A stretch of DNA of 21,924 nt from Elusimicrobiaceae bacterium (lineage in GTDB: Bacteria; Elusimicrobiota; Elusimicrobia; Elusimicrobiales; Elusimicrobiaceae): the NCBI GenBank assembly GCA_017647245.1, contig JAGCKY010000024.1:1-21924 (forward strand). Direction: 5' to 3'. Below, piece by piece: positions 14,912 to 21,924 of the stretch (the stretch's first letter is position 1; every line of letters starts with the position of its first letter). The position numbers and the translations under genes are program-made. Under the pieces are notes generated by a model that searched no databases, was not told the origin of the DNA, and saw nothing but the letters and a program-made list of their open reading frames with translations.

Positions 14912-15357
14912 TCATAGCGATGATATGAATCTCCGGTATAGTCCAACAGGGTCGCCGAAAAAGTTTTACACAAACTTTCTCCTTGATTAGTAAAGGCCGT
15001 ACAATACAATTTACCACTCAAAACGGCATAATATTCTGCACGATGATTATACCCAGCTGTAATTTCATAACTATCGTCTTCATATTTCGCACTAAAAGCA
15101 CCACCTGTCGTAAGAAAACAATTAAAGTTCTTAGGACATTGGTAATCAATATCCAAATCTGCCGCGGCGGTAGTATACTGATTATTAGCCAAATAATAAC
15201 GCTCTTGGGCATCTTTCACAGCACGTACTAAAATAATTGCTCCCGCGGCCCTAGATTTCATAACCGCTTTTTGGTATTGCGGCAACGCTACCGCCGACAA
15301 GATAACTATAATTAACACAACTACCAACAACTCAATAAGCGTAAATGCTTCTTTCAT
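14902..15357 (-). CDS. Type IV prepilin-like protein (PilE-type), copy 1
   Basis: This 151-residue protein begins MKEA then FTLIELLVVVLIIVILSAVALPQYQKAV, a class III signal with E5 of the mature protein. Cleavage would follow Ala rather than the usual Gly. After the long N-terminal helix come YYLANNQYTTAAADLDIDY and a cysteine-paired globular part ending in LCKTFSATLLDYTGDSYHRYEIK. It could be a pilus subunit, a minor pilin or a type II secretion pseudopilin; no assembly genes are here. AAAGGAG precedes the ATG. Its promoter, shared with pilin copy 2, lies 142 bases upstream, with a palindromic repeat in the leader. Confidence 0.88.
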   Translation of the reverse strand: MKEAFTLIELLVVVLIIVILSAVALPQYQKAVMKSRAAGAIILVRAVKDAQERYYLANNQYTTAAADLDIDYQCPKNFNCFLTTGGAFSAKYEDDSYEITAGYNHRAEYYAVLSGKLYCTAFTNQGESLCKTFSATLLDYTGDSYHRYEIK

Positions 15358-15377
15358 AAAATACTCTCCTTTCTTTC

Positions 15378-15472
15378 GTCATCCCGGACATGGATCCGGG
15401 ATCCAGCGTTGTTCATAAAGGGAAAACAACTCTATAAACAAATCTGGATTGCGGGTCCACGCCCGAAATGAC
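15378..15472. repeat. MITE-like palindromic repeat in the pilin 1 leader
   Basis: The arms 15378-15406 and 15444-15472 are inverted copies of each other (22 of 29 matching by hand), beginning GTCAT and ending ATGAC. Each arm is itself partly palindromic, for example CCCGGACATGGATCCGGG in the left arm. The centre is A-rich. The organisation resembles the small dispersed palindromic repeats of many bacterial genomes. It lies within the transcribed leader of pilin 1, while the second pilin has no such element. Confidence 0.7.
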
Positions 15473-15489
15473 AACTTTAAATGATTCCC

Positions 15490-15537
15490 TACCCCCATAT
15501 TGTACCAAAAAAAAAAAACAAGTCAAGAGGTAGTTTT
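15490..15537. repeat. Pilin promoter repeat, copy 1
   Basis: This block matches 21144-21191 at 44 of 48 positions. It contains the whole -35/-10 region and a 12-base A-run (plus strand). Outer bases form an inverted repeat, CTACC (15489-15493) with GGTAG (15529-15533). Confidence 0.85.
15499..15526 (-). promoter_or_regulatory. Promoter of pilin 1 with homopolymer spacer
   Basis: On the minus strand TTGACT (15521-15526) and extended -10 TGG-TACAAT (15499-15504) are separated by 16 bases, 12 of which are an uninterrupted T-run. One-base slippage would change the spacer to 15 or 17 and should alter promoter strength. Confidence 0.75.
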
Positions 15538-15586
15538 ACGACGAGAAAACCAGACAAACAAAATAAAGCTCCGCAAACAGAACAAC

Positions 15587-15617
15587 AAAAAAACGCAAAC
15601 TTTACGTTGCGTTTTTT
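15587..15617 (-). terminator. Terminator of the GT9-like glycosyltransferase gene
   Basis: AAAAAAACGCAA and TTGCGTTTTTT pair around an 8-base loop. It lies 30 bases after the glycosyltransferase stop codon on the minus strand and ends in T residues in that direction. Confidence 0.85.
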
Positions 15618-15647
15618 GTGCGTAAATTGTTCCGACCGTAAAAGCCG

Positions 15648-16850
15648 TTATTTATTTTCAAAGGTATCTTTGAACCACTTAATCACCCAGTCGGGCTTGT
15701 AGTCAATAATTTTTTTATTGTGGCGGGTGTAGCTTTCCGCAGGGGCTAAAATTTGTTTTTCGCGCGGCAAATGCGGATACAAATAATCCGTTACCACTTG
15801 GATATTGGGATACCACAAATTGTGCACCCTTTTATCTATCCAATGTTGCAGGCCCAAATTGGGCAAATCAAGTCCCGCAGACGCCGCCCAAAAAACGGAA
15901 TTGACCGCAATCACGCGCAGTACAAATTTTTCTTTGAGTAGAGCAAGCAAATGCCACGTTTCATTAATGGCAAGTTTTTTAATATCAATTTCCACATAAT
16001 TTGCGCTACCCAGCGGGCCGCCCTTGGTGACGCTCAGCACCAAATAACCCTCGTCTGCCAGCCCATCGGCCAGCTTGCGCAAATGCGGATAAACATAATT
16101 GGACCCGCGCGAATCTAATTGCAAAAACACAATGCCTTTTTTGCCTTGTGCTTTAGCGGAAATTTCATTAAAATACTCCCCTACCGCCGGGGCAGGCGTT
16201 TGCGGGAAATACATTTTCGGCGCGGGCGTTTGCGCGGGCACGGGCAAATTAAACGTGTCAAACAAACTTTTCACGCGGTGCTCAATATGCACGCCGTAAT
16301 CGTAATACACAGGCACGACCAAAAAATTTTCCGGAATATCTTTGAGCGCGTCTGAATAATCGTAATTTTTCCAAATCAGCGGGTGGCGCATACCGTTAAA
16401 ATAAAATACTTTTTCAAACGCGGGATTTGTTTGCAAAAGCTTGCCCACCAGCGGTGAATTATTGCGGTCAAATTGCGCGCCGACATAACCGTAAAAAGGC
16501 AGATTAGGGTATTTTTGTTTCAAAGCTTCCAACATGGGCGTGGTGTATAAATAATCACCAATGCCCATGAAAAAAATCAAGGCCAATCCCTTGACATGGG
16601 AACAGGCAAGCGCATTGTCCAAATTATAATAGACGTGCTCGCGGCGGTACAGCGGGCGTGAAATACGGTACCATGTGCCGTTTATCGGCAGTGTTTCTTT
16701 TGCACCGGGCATCGGTTTTTTATCAAAACCGTACCACACAGGCGTCGGCCCATTACCGAGCCCCCATGTTTTATGTCCCAGCCAACGCAAGGTTTCATAC
16801 GCCACACACAGCGGGCGGTGCGTACGCAAAAATGTATCGCATTTCGTCAT
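15648..16850 (-). CDS. Glycosyltransferase family 9 (heptosyltransferase)-like protein
   Basis: With the start at 16850 the protein has 400 residues. The family signature FFMGIGDYLYTTPMLEALKQKYPNLPFYGYV (93-123) matches the GDxxxTTPxxxALKxxYP motif of GT9 enzymes. These transfer heptose or related sugars to lipopolysaccharide core at the inner membrane. Later parts (GIVFLQLDSRGSNYVYPHLRKLADGLADEGYLVLSVT, VNSVFWAASAGLDLPNLG) fit the second Rossmann domain that binds the donor. The open frame continues 29 codons further to 16937, but a clear promoter ends six bases before ATG 16850, so the shorter leaderless form is preferred. The ~80 residues before the motif are longer than usual. Acceptor and donor are unknown. 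Confidence 0.78.
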   Translation of the reverse strand: MTKCDTFLRTHRPLCVAYETLRWLGHKTWGLGNGPTPVWYGFDKKPMPGAKETLPINGTWYRISRPLYRREHVYYNLDNALACSHVKGLALIFFMGIGDYLYTTPMLEALKQKYPNLPFYGYVGAQFDRNNSPLVGKLLQTNPAFEKVFYFNGMRHPLIWKNYDYSDALKDIPENFLVVPVYYDYGVHIEHRVKSLFDTFNLPVPAQTPAPKMYFPQTPAPAVGEYFNEISAKAQGKKGIVFLQLDSRGSNYVYPHLRKLADGLADEGYLVLSVTKGGPLGSANYVEIDIKKLAINETWHLLALLKEKFVLRVIAVNSVFWAASAGLDLPNLGLQHWIDKRVHNLWYPNIQVVTDYLYPHLPREKQILAPAESYTRHNKKIIDYKPDWVIKWFKDTFENK

Positions 16851-16856
16851 ATAAGT

Positions 16857-16886
16857 AGTGTAGCAAATCACACCGAATTGATACAA
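16857..16886 (-). promoter_or_regulatory. Promoter of the GT9-like gene (leaderless type)
   Basis: On the minus strand TTGTAT (16881-16886), an 18-base spacer ending TGC, and TACACT (16857-16862) lie six bases before ATG 16850. It closely resembles the cinA promoter. Confidence 0.6.
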
Positions 16887-16908
16887 CATTCCCCGTACGC
16901 GGGCGCGG

Positions 16909-16938
16909 TTGCGCGCAGGCGCACGAAAGTTATACAAT
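16909..16938 (+). promoter_or_regulatory. nifJ: Promoter of nifJ
   Basis: TTGCGC (16909-16914) is followed by TATACAAT (16931-16938), read as a -10 at TATACA (spacer 16) or TACAAT (spacer 18). The predicted leader is about 60 bases and ends in a strong AAGGAG (16992-16997). Confidence 0.6.
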
Positions 16939-17006
16939 ATATGGGTAGTTGTTATCCGCCATTCGGCAGAAAACGATTTATATTACCAAACAAGGAGATT
17001 TACAAT

Positions 17007-20000
17007 ATGGCTAAACTAGTAGCTATGGACGGCAACGCGGCTGTTTCGCACGTCGCACACGCCACCAATGAAGTCATCGCTATTTATCCGATTACCCCCT
17101 CATCTACGATGGGTGAAATCTGCGATGCGAAAAGCGCCAAAGGCGAAACCAATATCTGGGGCAATGTGCCCGTCGTAACCGAAATGCAATCCGAAGGCGG
17201 CGCCTCCGGTGCGGTGCACGGTGCATTGACCGCCGGTGCATTGACCACCACTTTTACCGCCTCTCAGGGTTTACTTTTGATGATTCCGAATATGTACAAA
17301 ATTGCGGGCGAACTTACCCCGACCGTATTTCACGTGTCTGCCCGTGCCTTAGCTACGACCGCCTTGTCCATTTTCGGCGACCACTCCGACGTAATGTCCG
17401 TGCGCTCTACGGGTTGGGCTATGCTGTGCTCCGACAATCCGCAAGAAGCCATGGATATGGCCTTAATCGCGCAGGCCGCCACGTTAAAAGCGCGCGTGCC
17501 GTTTGTGCATTTCTTTGATGGTTTCCGCACCAGCCACGAGCTGAACATGGTAGATCCCTTGACCAAAGAACAAATGGCCAGCATGATGGACGCTAAATTA
17601 ATCGCCGAGCATAAAGCCCGCGGTTTGAATCCGGAACATCCGACCGTACGCGGTACGGCGGCCAACCCGGACGTGTATTTCCAATCCCGCGAAGCCGTAA
17701 ACAAATTTTACAATGCTGTTCCCGAAATCGTAAAAGCCGAAATGGCCGCCTTTGAAAAAATGACGGGCCGCAAATATGACCTGTTCCAATATGTGGGCGA
17801 CCCCAAAGCCGAACGCTTAGTCGTCGTAATGGGCTCGGGTGCTGACGTGGCGCAGATCGCCGCCGAAGCGATGAAAGGCGAAAAAGTGGGTGTGCTGAAA
17901 GTTAAACTATTCCGCCCGTTCTCTATCGCCGATTTCATTCGCGTAATTCCGAACACCATTAAGAAAGTAGCCGTGTTGGACCGCACCAAAGAGCCGGGCT
18001 CTTTAGGCGAACCGTTGTTCCAAGACGTCTGCGCGGCTTTCCTCACCGCTGAAGCCAAAGCCAAATTCGCCGCCACGCCGCTCATCGTCGGCGGACGCTA
18101 CGGTATCGGCTCTAAAGATTTTACCCCGGCCGATGTCAAAGCGGTATTTGACAACTTGGCTTTGAAAGAGCCGAAAAAGAATTTCACCGTCGGCATTAAA
18201 GATGATTTGACCAATTCTTCTTTACCCGCCGCGAAGTTAGATACCAAAGCCAACAGCGATATTTTTGAGGCCATGTTCTACGGTTTGGGCTCTGACGGTA
18301 CCGTCGGTGCCAACAAGAACACCATGAAAATCATCAGCGCCAACGGATTTTTCGCGCAAGGTTATTTCGTGTATGACTCCAAAAAATCCGGCTCTATGAC
18401 CACCTCGCACATCCGCTTCGGTAAAAACTATATCCGCGCGCCATACCTGATTGAAGCGGCGGATTTTATCGGCGTGCATATGTTTGACTTCTTGGATAAA
18501 TACGACGTACTCGGCAAAGCCAAAGAAGGCGCCACAGTGCTCATTAACGCCCCGTACTCCGCAGATGAAATTTGGAATCACTTGACTGCCGAAGTACAAA
18601 AACAAATCATTGATAAAAAACTCAAAGTTTACACCATTGACGCGTCCGATATTGCCTTGGCAACCGGCATGGGCAGCCGCACCAATACCATTATGCAAAC
18701 CGCATTCTTCGGTATTGCGGGCGTAATCCCGACGGAAAAAGCCATTGCCGATATTAAACACGCCATTGAAAAAACCTATTCCAAAAAAGGCGAAGAAGTC
18801 GTGCAGAAAAACTACAAAGCCGTAGACGCGGCCTTAGCAGGACTGCACGAAGTAAAATATCCGACCACCGTCAGCTCTAAACTGCACACCAAAGCCCCCG
18901 TTCCGGCCGATGCCCCGGCGTTTGTAAAAGACGTTTTGGGCGAAATGATTGCCGGCCGCGGCGACCAGTTGCCGACCTCTAAGATGCCGGAAGGCGGCGT
19001 TTTCCCGACAGGCACGACCCAATACGAAAAACGCACTATCGCTATTCAAGTTCAGGCGTGGGATCCGAACACTTGTATCCAATGCGGTTTCTGCTCTATG
19101 GTCTGCCCGCACGCGGCTATCCGCATTAAATCCTATGATCCGGCAGCCTTGAAAGATGCTCCCAAAACATTCAAATCTGCCGACGGTAAAGCTGATTTGG
19201 CCGGACAAAAATTTACCGTACAAATTGCGGTAGAAGATTGTACCGGATGCGGCGCGTGTATCTTTAACTGCCCGGCGAAAAACAAAGAAAATCCGGAAAA
19301 GAAAGCCATCAATATGGTGCACCAACTTGAAGTGCGCGATAATGAAATTGACAACTTCGCTTTCTTCTTGGGTTTAAAACAAGCCGACGTGAAAACCAAA
19401 AAAGAATCCGTCAAAGGTTCTCAGTTAAGAAAACCGTTGTTTGAATTCTCCGGCGCTTGCGCGGGTTGCGGTGAAACGCCGTACGTCAAACTCTTAACGC
19501 AACTATTCGGCGACCGCTTGGCTGTAGCCAACGCCACCGGCTGTTCGTCCATTTATGGCGGCAACTTGCCGACTACTCCGTATTGCAAACGCGAAGACGG
19601 CAAAGGTCCCGCTTGGTCCAACTCTTTGTTTGAAGACAATGCTGAATTCGGTTTGGGTATCCGCGTAGCGTATGACCAACTCTACAAAGATGCTTGCGCG
19701 CTGGTGGAAGAAACCAAGAACTGCTGCTTAAAAGAGCACGTGGCTTTGGCTGACGCTATTTTGAACAATGCGCAAAAGACCGATGCGGAAGTGGAAGAAC
19801 AACGCAAGAACGTCGCGCAGATGAAAGAAATTCTTTCTAAATCCGACTGCGAAAAAGGCAAACGCCTCTTGAGCTTCGCCGATTACCTCGTCAAAAAATC
19901 CGTCTGGATTTTGGGTGGCGACGGTTGGGCCTATGATATCGGTTACGGCGGCTTGGACCATGTGTTAGCCTCCGGCAAAAACATCAAGATTTTGGTGCTT

Positions 20001-20567
20001 GATACTGAAGTATATTCCAACACCGGCGGTCAAATGTCTAAAGCCACTCCGCTGGGTGCCAAAGCGCTGTTCGCCGCGGGCGGCAAAACCATGCCGAAGA
20101 AAGACCTCGGTATGATTGCCATGACCTACGGTAACATTTACGTGGCGCAAGTAGCCATGGGTGCGAATATGAATCAAGCCATTCAGGCCTTAGCCGAAGC
20201 CGATGCTTACGACGGCCCGGCGTTGGTGATTGCGTACTCGCACTGTATCGCACACGGTATTGATATGTCCAAAGGTATGGGCGAAGCCAAACGCGCCGTA
20301 CAGGCGGGCCGCTGGATCTTGTACCGCTTTAATCCGGAAATGCGCTACGAAGGCAAAAACCCGCTCAAAGTGGACAGCCCGCTCACCGCGCCGACCTTGC
20401 CGCTAGCCGATTATATGAGTGGCGAAAACCGCTTCAAAGGTCTAATGCGCGATAACCCGACCTTGGCACAAGAACTCATCAAACGTGCCGAAAGCGAATA
20501 TGCTTGGAGACGCGACTTGTATAAACACCTAGCCGCTATCCAGCCGGAAGAAAAAGTAGTGAAATAA
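17007..20567 (+). CDS. nifJ: Pyruvate:ferredoxin (flavodoxin) oxidoreductase, single chain
   Basis: This cytosolic enzyme converts pyruvate and CoA to acetyl-CoA and CO2 and reduces ferredoxin, a core step of anaerobic fermentation. The 1186 residues match the homodimeric PFOR length. In order: the N-terminal domain with VVTEMQSEGGASGAVHGAL and the TPP-side GDHSDVM, the C-terminal clamp domain, an EKR linker, and ferredoxin-like 4Fe-4S motifs CIQCGFCSMVCP (~690) and CTGCGACIFNCP (~745). The TPP domain follows with GACAGCGETPYVKLL (~816), GGDGWAYDIGYGG and NTGGQMSKATPLG. The frame opens 78 codons earlier at 16773, but AAGGAG before ATG 17007 and the family start MAKLVAMDGNAAVSH decide the start. 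It is monocistronic and divergent from the glycosyltransferase. Confidence 0.97.
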   Translation: MAKLVAMDGNAAVSHVAHATNEVIAIYPITPSSTMGEICDAKSAKGETNIWGNVPVVTEMQSEGGASGAVHGALTAGALTTTFTASQGLLLMIPNMYKIAGELTPTVFHVSARALATTALSIFGDHSDVMSVRSTGWAMLCSDNPQEAMDMALIAQAATLKARVPFVHFFDGFRTSHELNMVDPLTKEQMASMMDAKLIAEHKARGLNPEHPTVRGTAANPDVYFQSREAVNKFYNAVPEIVKAEMAAFEKMTGRKYDLFQYVGDPKAERLVVVMGSGADVAQIAAEAMKGEKVGVLKVKLFRPFSIADFIRVIPNTIKKVAVLDRTKEPGSLGEPLFQDVCAAFLTAEAKAKFAATPLIVGGRYGIGSKDFTPADVKAVFDNLALKEPKKNFTVGIKDDLTNSSLPAAKLDTKANSDIFEAMFYGLGSDGTVGANKNTMKIISANGFFAQGYFVYDSKKSGSMTTSHIRFGKNYIRAPYLIEAADFIGVHMFDFLDKYDVLGKAKEGATVLINAPYSADEIWNHLTAEVQKQIIDKKLKVYTIDASDIALATGMGSRTNTIMQTAFFGIAGVIPTEKAIADIKHAIEKTYSKKGEEVVQKNYKAVDAALAGLHEVKYPTTVSSKLHTKAPVPADAPAFVKDVLGEMIAGRGDQLPTSKMPEGGVFPTGTTQYEKRTIAIQVQAWDPNTCIQCGFCSMVCPHAAIRIKSYDPAALKDAPKTFKSADGKADLAGQKFTVQIAVEDCTGCGACIFNCPAKNKENPEKKAINMVHQLEVRDNEIDNFAFFLGLKQADVKTKKESVKGSQLRKPLFEFSGACAGCGETPYVKLLTQLFGDRLAVANATGCSSIYGGNLPTTPYCKREDGKGPAWSNSLFEDNAEFGLGIRVAYDQLYKDACALVEETKNCCLKEHVALADAILNNAQKTDAEVEEQRKNVAQMKEILSKSDCEKGKRLLSFADYLVKKSVWILGGDGWAYDIGYGGLDHVLASGKNIKILVLDTEVYSNTGGQMSKATPLGAKALFAAGGKTMPKKDLGMIAMTYGNIYVAQVAMGANMNQAIQALAEADAYDGPALVIAYSHCIAHGIDMSKGMGEAKRAVQAGRWILYRFNPEMRYEGKNPLKVDSPLTAPTLPLADYMSGENRFKGLMRDNPTLAQELIKRAESEYAWRRDLYKHLAAIQPEEKVVK

Positions 20568-20580
20568 GTTTAGGACTTAT

Positions 20581-20617
20581 TTAAACCCCCCGCTGATTAT
20601 TTCAGCGGGGGGTTTAA
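20581..20617. terminator. Strong bidirectional terminator, nifJ / pilin 2
   Basis: TTAAACCCCCCGCTGA and its exact complement form a perfect 16-bp stem around TTATT. It separates the convergent nifJ and second pilin genes. Confidence 0.92.
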
Positions 20618-20633
20618 TATATTATTAATTCAT

Positions 20634-21116
20634 CTAATAGCCCAATGATTTACAGAGAGCAGTCCCTTTCTTTGTAAATCTGACGCATCCCCATTTTCCC
20701 CCCGCATAACCAGAGGTGGACGCATATTGATGCCCGACGAGTAGGAGTAAATCTCTTTTTTCTTTGCAAATATTATATCCGTGATTCTGTCTTGGACAAT
20801 AATTTAGTATGGTTTCTTGATTAGAATTATCAAATACAAAATCCGTACCGCATGACCATAACTGTCCATTATCAGAAAGTTTGACACAATTACCAGGCAA
20901 CGAAACTGACAAATTGTCAATATTCAATGTATAGGCGCCTCTTTCTAAATAATATATTTCATTAGCTTCAGCTATATTTTTTAAAGTAGGTATCATAGTG
21001 CTAATTCGGGATTTTTCCACCGCTTTTTCGTATTTCGGCAAAGCAATAGCAGCCAGTATACCTATAATTAAAACAACTACTAACAGTTCTATTAGCGTGA
21101 ATGCGTGATTTTTCAT
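20634..21116 (-). CDS. Type IV prepilin-like protein (PilE-type), copy 2
   Basis: Starting at 21116 the protein has 160 residues and begins MKNHA then FTLIELLVVVLIIGILAAIALPKYEKAVEKSR. It is again a class III signal with Ala before the cleavage point and E5 in the mature form. The globular part has six cysteines, including NCVKL, WSCG, NYCPRQNHGYNICKEKR and a C-terminal GCVRFTKKGTALCKSLGY. That last segment parallels the CTAFTNQGESLCKTF of copy 1. The frame extends 12 codons further, but AAAGGAG correctly spaced before 21116 sets the start. The promoter is the homopolymer type shared with copy 1, and the leader is short. Pilus subunit or pseudopilin cannot be decided. Confidence 0.88.
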   Translation of the reverse strand: MKNHAFTLIELLVVVLIIGILAAIALPKYEKAVEKSRISTMIPTLKNIAEANEIYYLERGAYTLNIDNLSVSLPGNCVKLSDNGQLWSCGTDFVFDNSNQETILNYCPRQNHGYNICKEKRDLLLLVGHQYASTSGYAGGKWGCVRFTKKGTALCKSLGY

Positions 21117-21143
21117 AATCTCTCCTTTTGTTTTGATGTCACA

Positions 21144-21191
21144 TACCCCCATATCATACCAAAAAAAAAAAACAAGTCAAGGGGTATTTTT
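21144..21191. repeat. Pilin promoter repeat, copy 2
   Basis: This is the second copy of the block at 15490-15537. The outer inverted repeat here is ATACCCC (21143-21149) with GGGGTAT (21181-21187). The outermost pair is A/T where copy 1 has C/G, so complementarity is kept despite substitution. Confidence 0.85.
21153..21180 (-). promoter_or_regulatory. Promoter of pilin 2 with homopolymer spacer
   Basis: TTGACT (21175-21180) and extended -10 TGG-TATGAT (21153-21158) are separated by 16 bases, including a T-run of 12 on the minus strand, the same length as in copy 1. Confidence 0.75.
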
Positions 21192-21197
21192 GCCAAT

Positions 21198-21230
21198 ATA
21201 AAACCCCCGCTAAAAAGCGGGGGTTTTTAT
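21198..21230 (-). terminator. Terminator of the HEFSH membrane protein gene
   Basis: AAAACCCCCGCT and AGCGGGGGTTTT pair around AAAA and are flanked by AT-rich arms. It lies between the membrane-protein stop and the pilin 2 promoter. Confidence 0.9.
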
Positions 21231-21246
21231 ATTATTACCGAACACA

Positions 21247-21924
21247 TTAAAAGAAATCTGTTTTTTGATCTAATTCAAAATACTGCTCGCTATGCGTCCA
21301 ATAATACCACGCGCTAAACACTGCCAATGCCAAACAAAACATCGCCGCGTACACCAGAATATGCCCGATGAGCACATCTTTATCCAGTAGTCCCAGCGGC
21401 TGCAGAATATACCACCAATCCCCTTTCATCTCGCCGGGGGCATAATTAGAAAGCATATCCGAAGAAGTCAGCGGCAAGCTCATCGCACGGGCATCGGCGG
21501 CATAAATCCCCGCGCCGTATAAAGTGGTCGCCAACCAATACAATAAAAAAGGCTCCAAATACCGCCCGCCGCGGTGTCCCAATGCCACCACACACAAAAC
21601 CAGCGGTATCAACGTTTCCATCCCATTTCCCGATGCGTAGCACCACCATTCCCAGCGAAAGCCACACCACACCCGGTGCGAAAATTCATGCGTGAGATAA
21701 TTAGGCAAATACACAAACATATTGTTTAGCACGGTATCGGCAAAATTACCATACGCATTTGCGCACAGCCACCACACGGCCCCCGCAAACAATAACAGGC
21801 TCCAAAAATTCCACTTAATAGAGGCTCTTTCTTCAGCAAGCCATTCTTTGTGATCGCGATTATCCTCCAGGATTTTAGCTGTCCCCTCAAAGACGCCATG
21901 GTCAAACAGCACTTGTCTAAGCAA
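21247..21924 (-). CDS. Polytopic membrane protein with HEFSH motif, N-terminus outside window
   Basis: The visible 225 residues have no reliable start before the window edge (a TTG sits exactly at the edge), so the gene probably continues to the right. After a charged N-terminal part come about five hydrophobic segments: WSLLLFAGAVWWLCANAYG, METLIPLVLCVVALG, LEPFLLYWLATTLYGAGIYA and VLIGHILVYAAMFCLALAVFSAWYYW, plus a weaker one near WWYILQPLGLL. Between the first two lies NYLTHEFSHRVWCGF, an HExxH sequence near a membrane, as in some integral-membrane metalloproteases. No clear third ligand motif is seen, so protease activity is only a possibility. It ends just before a strong terminator. Confidence 0.65.
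   Translation of the reverse strand: MLRQVLFDHGVFEGTAKILEDNRDHKEWLAEERASIKWNFWSLLLFAGAVWWLCANAYGNFADTVLNNMFVYLPNYLTHEFSHRVWCGFRWEWWCYASGNGMETLIPLVLCVVALGHRGGRYLEPFLLYWLATTLYGAGIYAADARAMSLPLTSSDMLSNYAPGEMKGDWWYILQPLGLLDKDVLIGHILVYAAMFCLALAVFSAWYYWTHSEQYFELDQKTDFF

Noticed and set aside
15507..15518. A-run as a possible assembly artefact
   Set aside because: The same 12-base run recurs at 21161-21172 in the same promoter context, so it is a real shared feature, although exact length could still be misread.
16892..16903. CCCG-TACG-CGGG hairpin between GT9-like gene and nifJ
   Set aside because: A 4-bp stem in GC-rich DNA is expected by chance and has no T-run.
16851..16937. 29-codon extension of the GT9-like gene
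   Set aside because: It lies across a good promoter (TTGTAT-18-TACACT) and the segment is Arg-rich non-family sequence; M at 16850 fits the leaderless pattern.
16773..17006. 78-codon N-terminal extension of the nifJ frame
   Set aside because: It overlaps the divergent gene and promoter, has no family similarity, and AAGGAG precedes the family-typical start at 17007.
1..21924. CRISPR arrays, tRNA or rRNA genes, prophage
   Set aside because: No regularly spaced repeats, cloverleaf-like segments, ribosomal RNA stretches or phage structural genes were seen by eye on either strand.

Overview
The window looks like part of the chromosome of an anaerobic, probably gut-associated Gram-negative bacterium of the Elusimicrobiota type. 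This placement is an inference. It rests on a single-chain pyruvate:ferredoxin oxidoreductase, several beta-barrel outer-membrane proteins, and two stand-alone PilE-like prepilins with the FTLIELLVVVLII N-terminus, a class abundant in that phylum. I see no rRNA, tRNA, CRISPR array, phage or complete insertion sequence. No gene-free stretch exceeds 300 bases; the longest (about 290 bases, upstream of the first pilin) holds a terminator, a poly-A promoter and a palindromic repeat.

Layout: (1) 1-1243, minus: a truncated beta-barrel outer-membrane protein behind a palindromic operator candidate, and a membrane-anchored Sel1/TPR protein. (2) 1452-4575, minus: a three-gene operon with a UDP-glucuronate 4-epimerase, a QueC-like PP-loop protein and UDP-glucose dehydrogenase, so UDP-glucose to UDP-galacturonate plus one unexplained enzyme. 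(3) 4655-5260, plus: tag, 3-methyladenine DNA glycosylase I. (4) 5262-7867, minus: a Slam-type (DUF560) outer-membrane exporter and, upstream, its likely TbpB-barrel-like cargo, separated by a terminator that ends at the exporter's ATG. (5) 8043-8402, plus: an orphan transposase-like helix-turn-helix protein. (6) 8466-13885, minus: cinA followed by four secreted proteins, three of them paralogues with ankyrin-like and BamE-like parts and four conserved cysteines, the fourth with a Cys/His-rich tail. (7) 13987-17006: a small Lys-rich protein, a nitroreductase, a prepilin with an unusual leader, and a GT9-type glycosyltransferase. (8) 17007-20567, plus: nifJ. (9) 20634-21924, minus: a second prepilin and a partial polytopic membrane protein with an HEFSH motif.

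Two regulatory themes recur. Six first-in-transcript genes have a recognisable -10 box only 6-8 bases before ATG and no Shine-Dalgarno, which predicts leaderless mRNAs; most other genes have a clear AGGAG. Both pilin genes share an almost identical promoter with a 12-base homopolymer between -35 and -10, an arrangement suited to phase variation. The strongest candidates for undescribed biology are the Slam-like exporter/cargo pair with its built-in terminator, the ankyrin/BamE-like secreted family, the PP-loop enzyme in the uronic-acid operon, and the poly-T pilin promoter.
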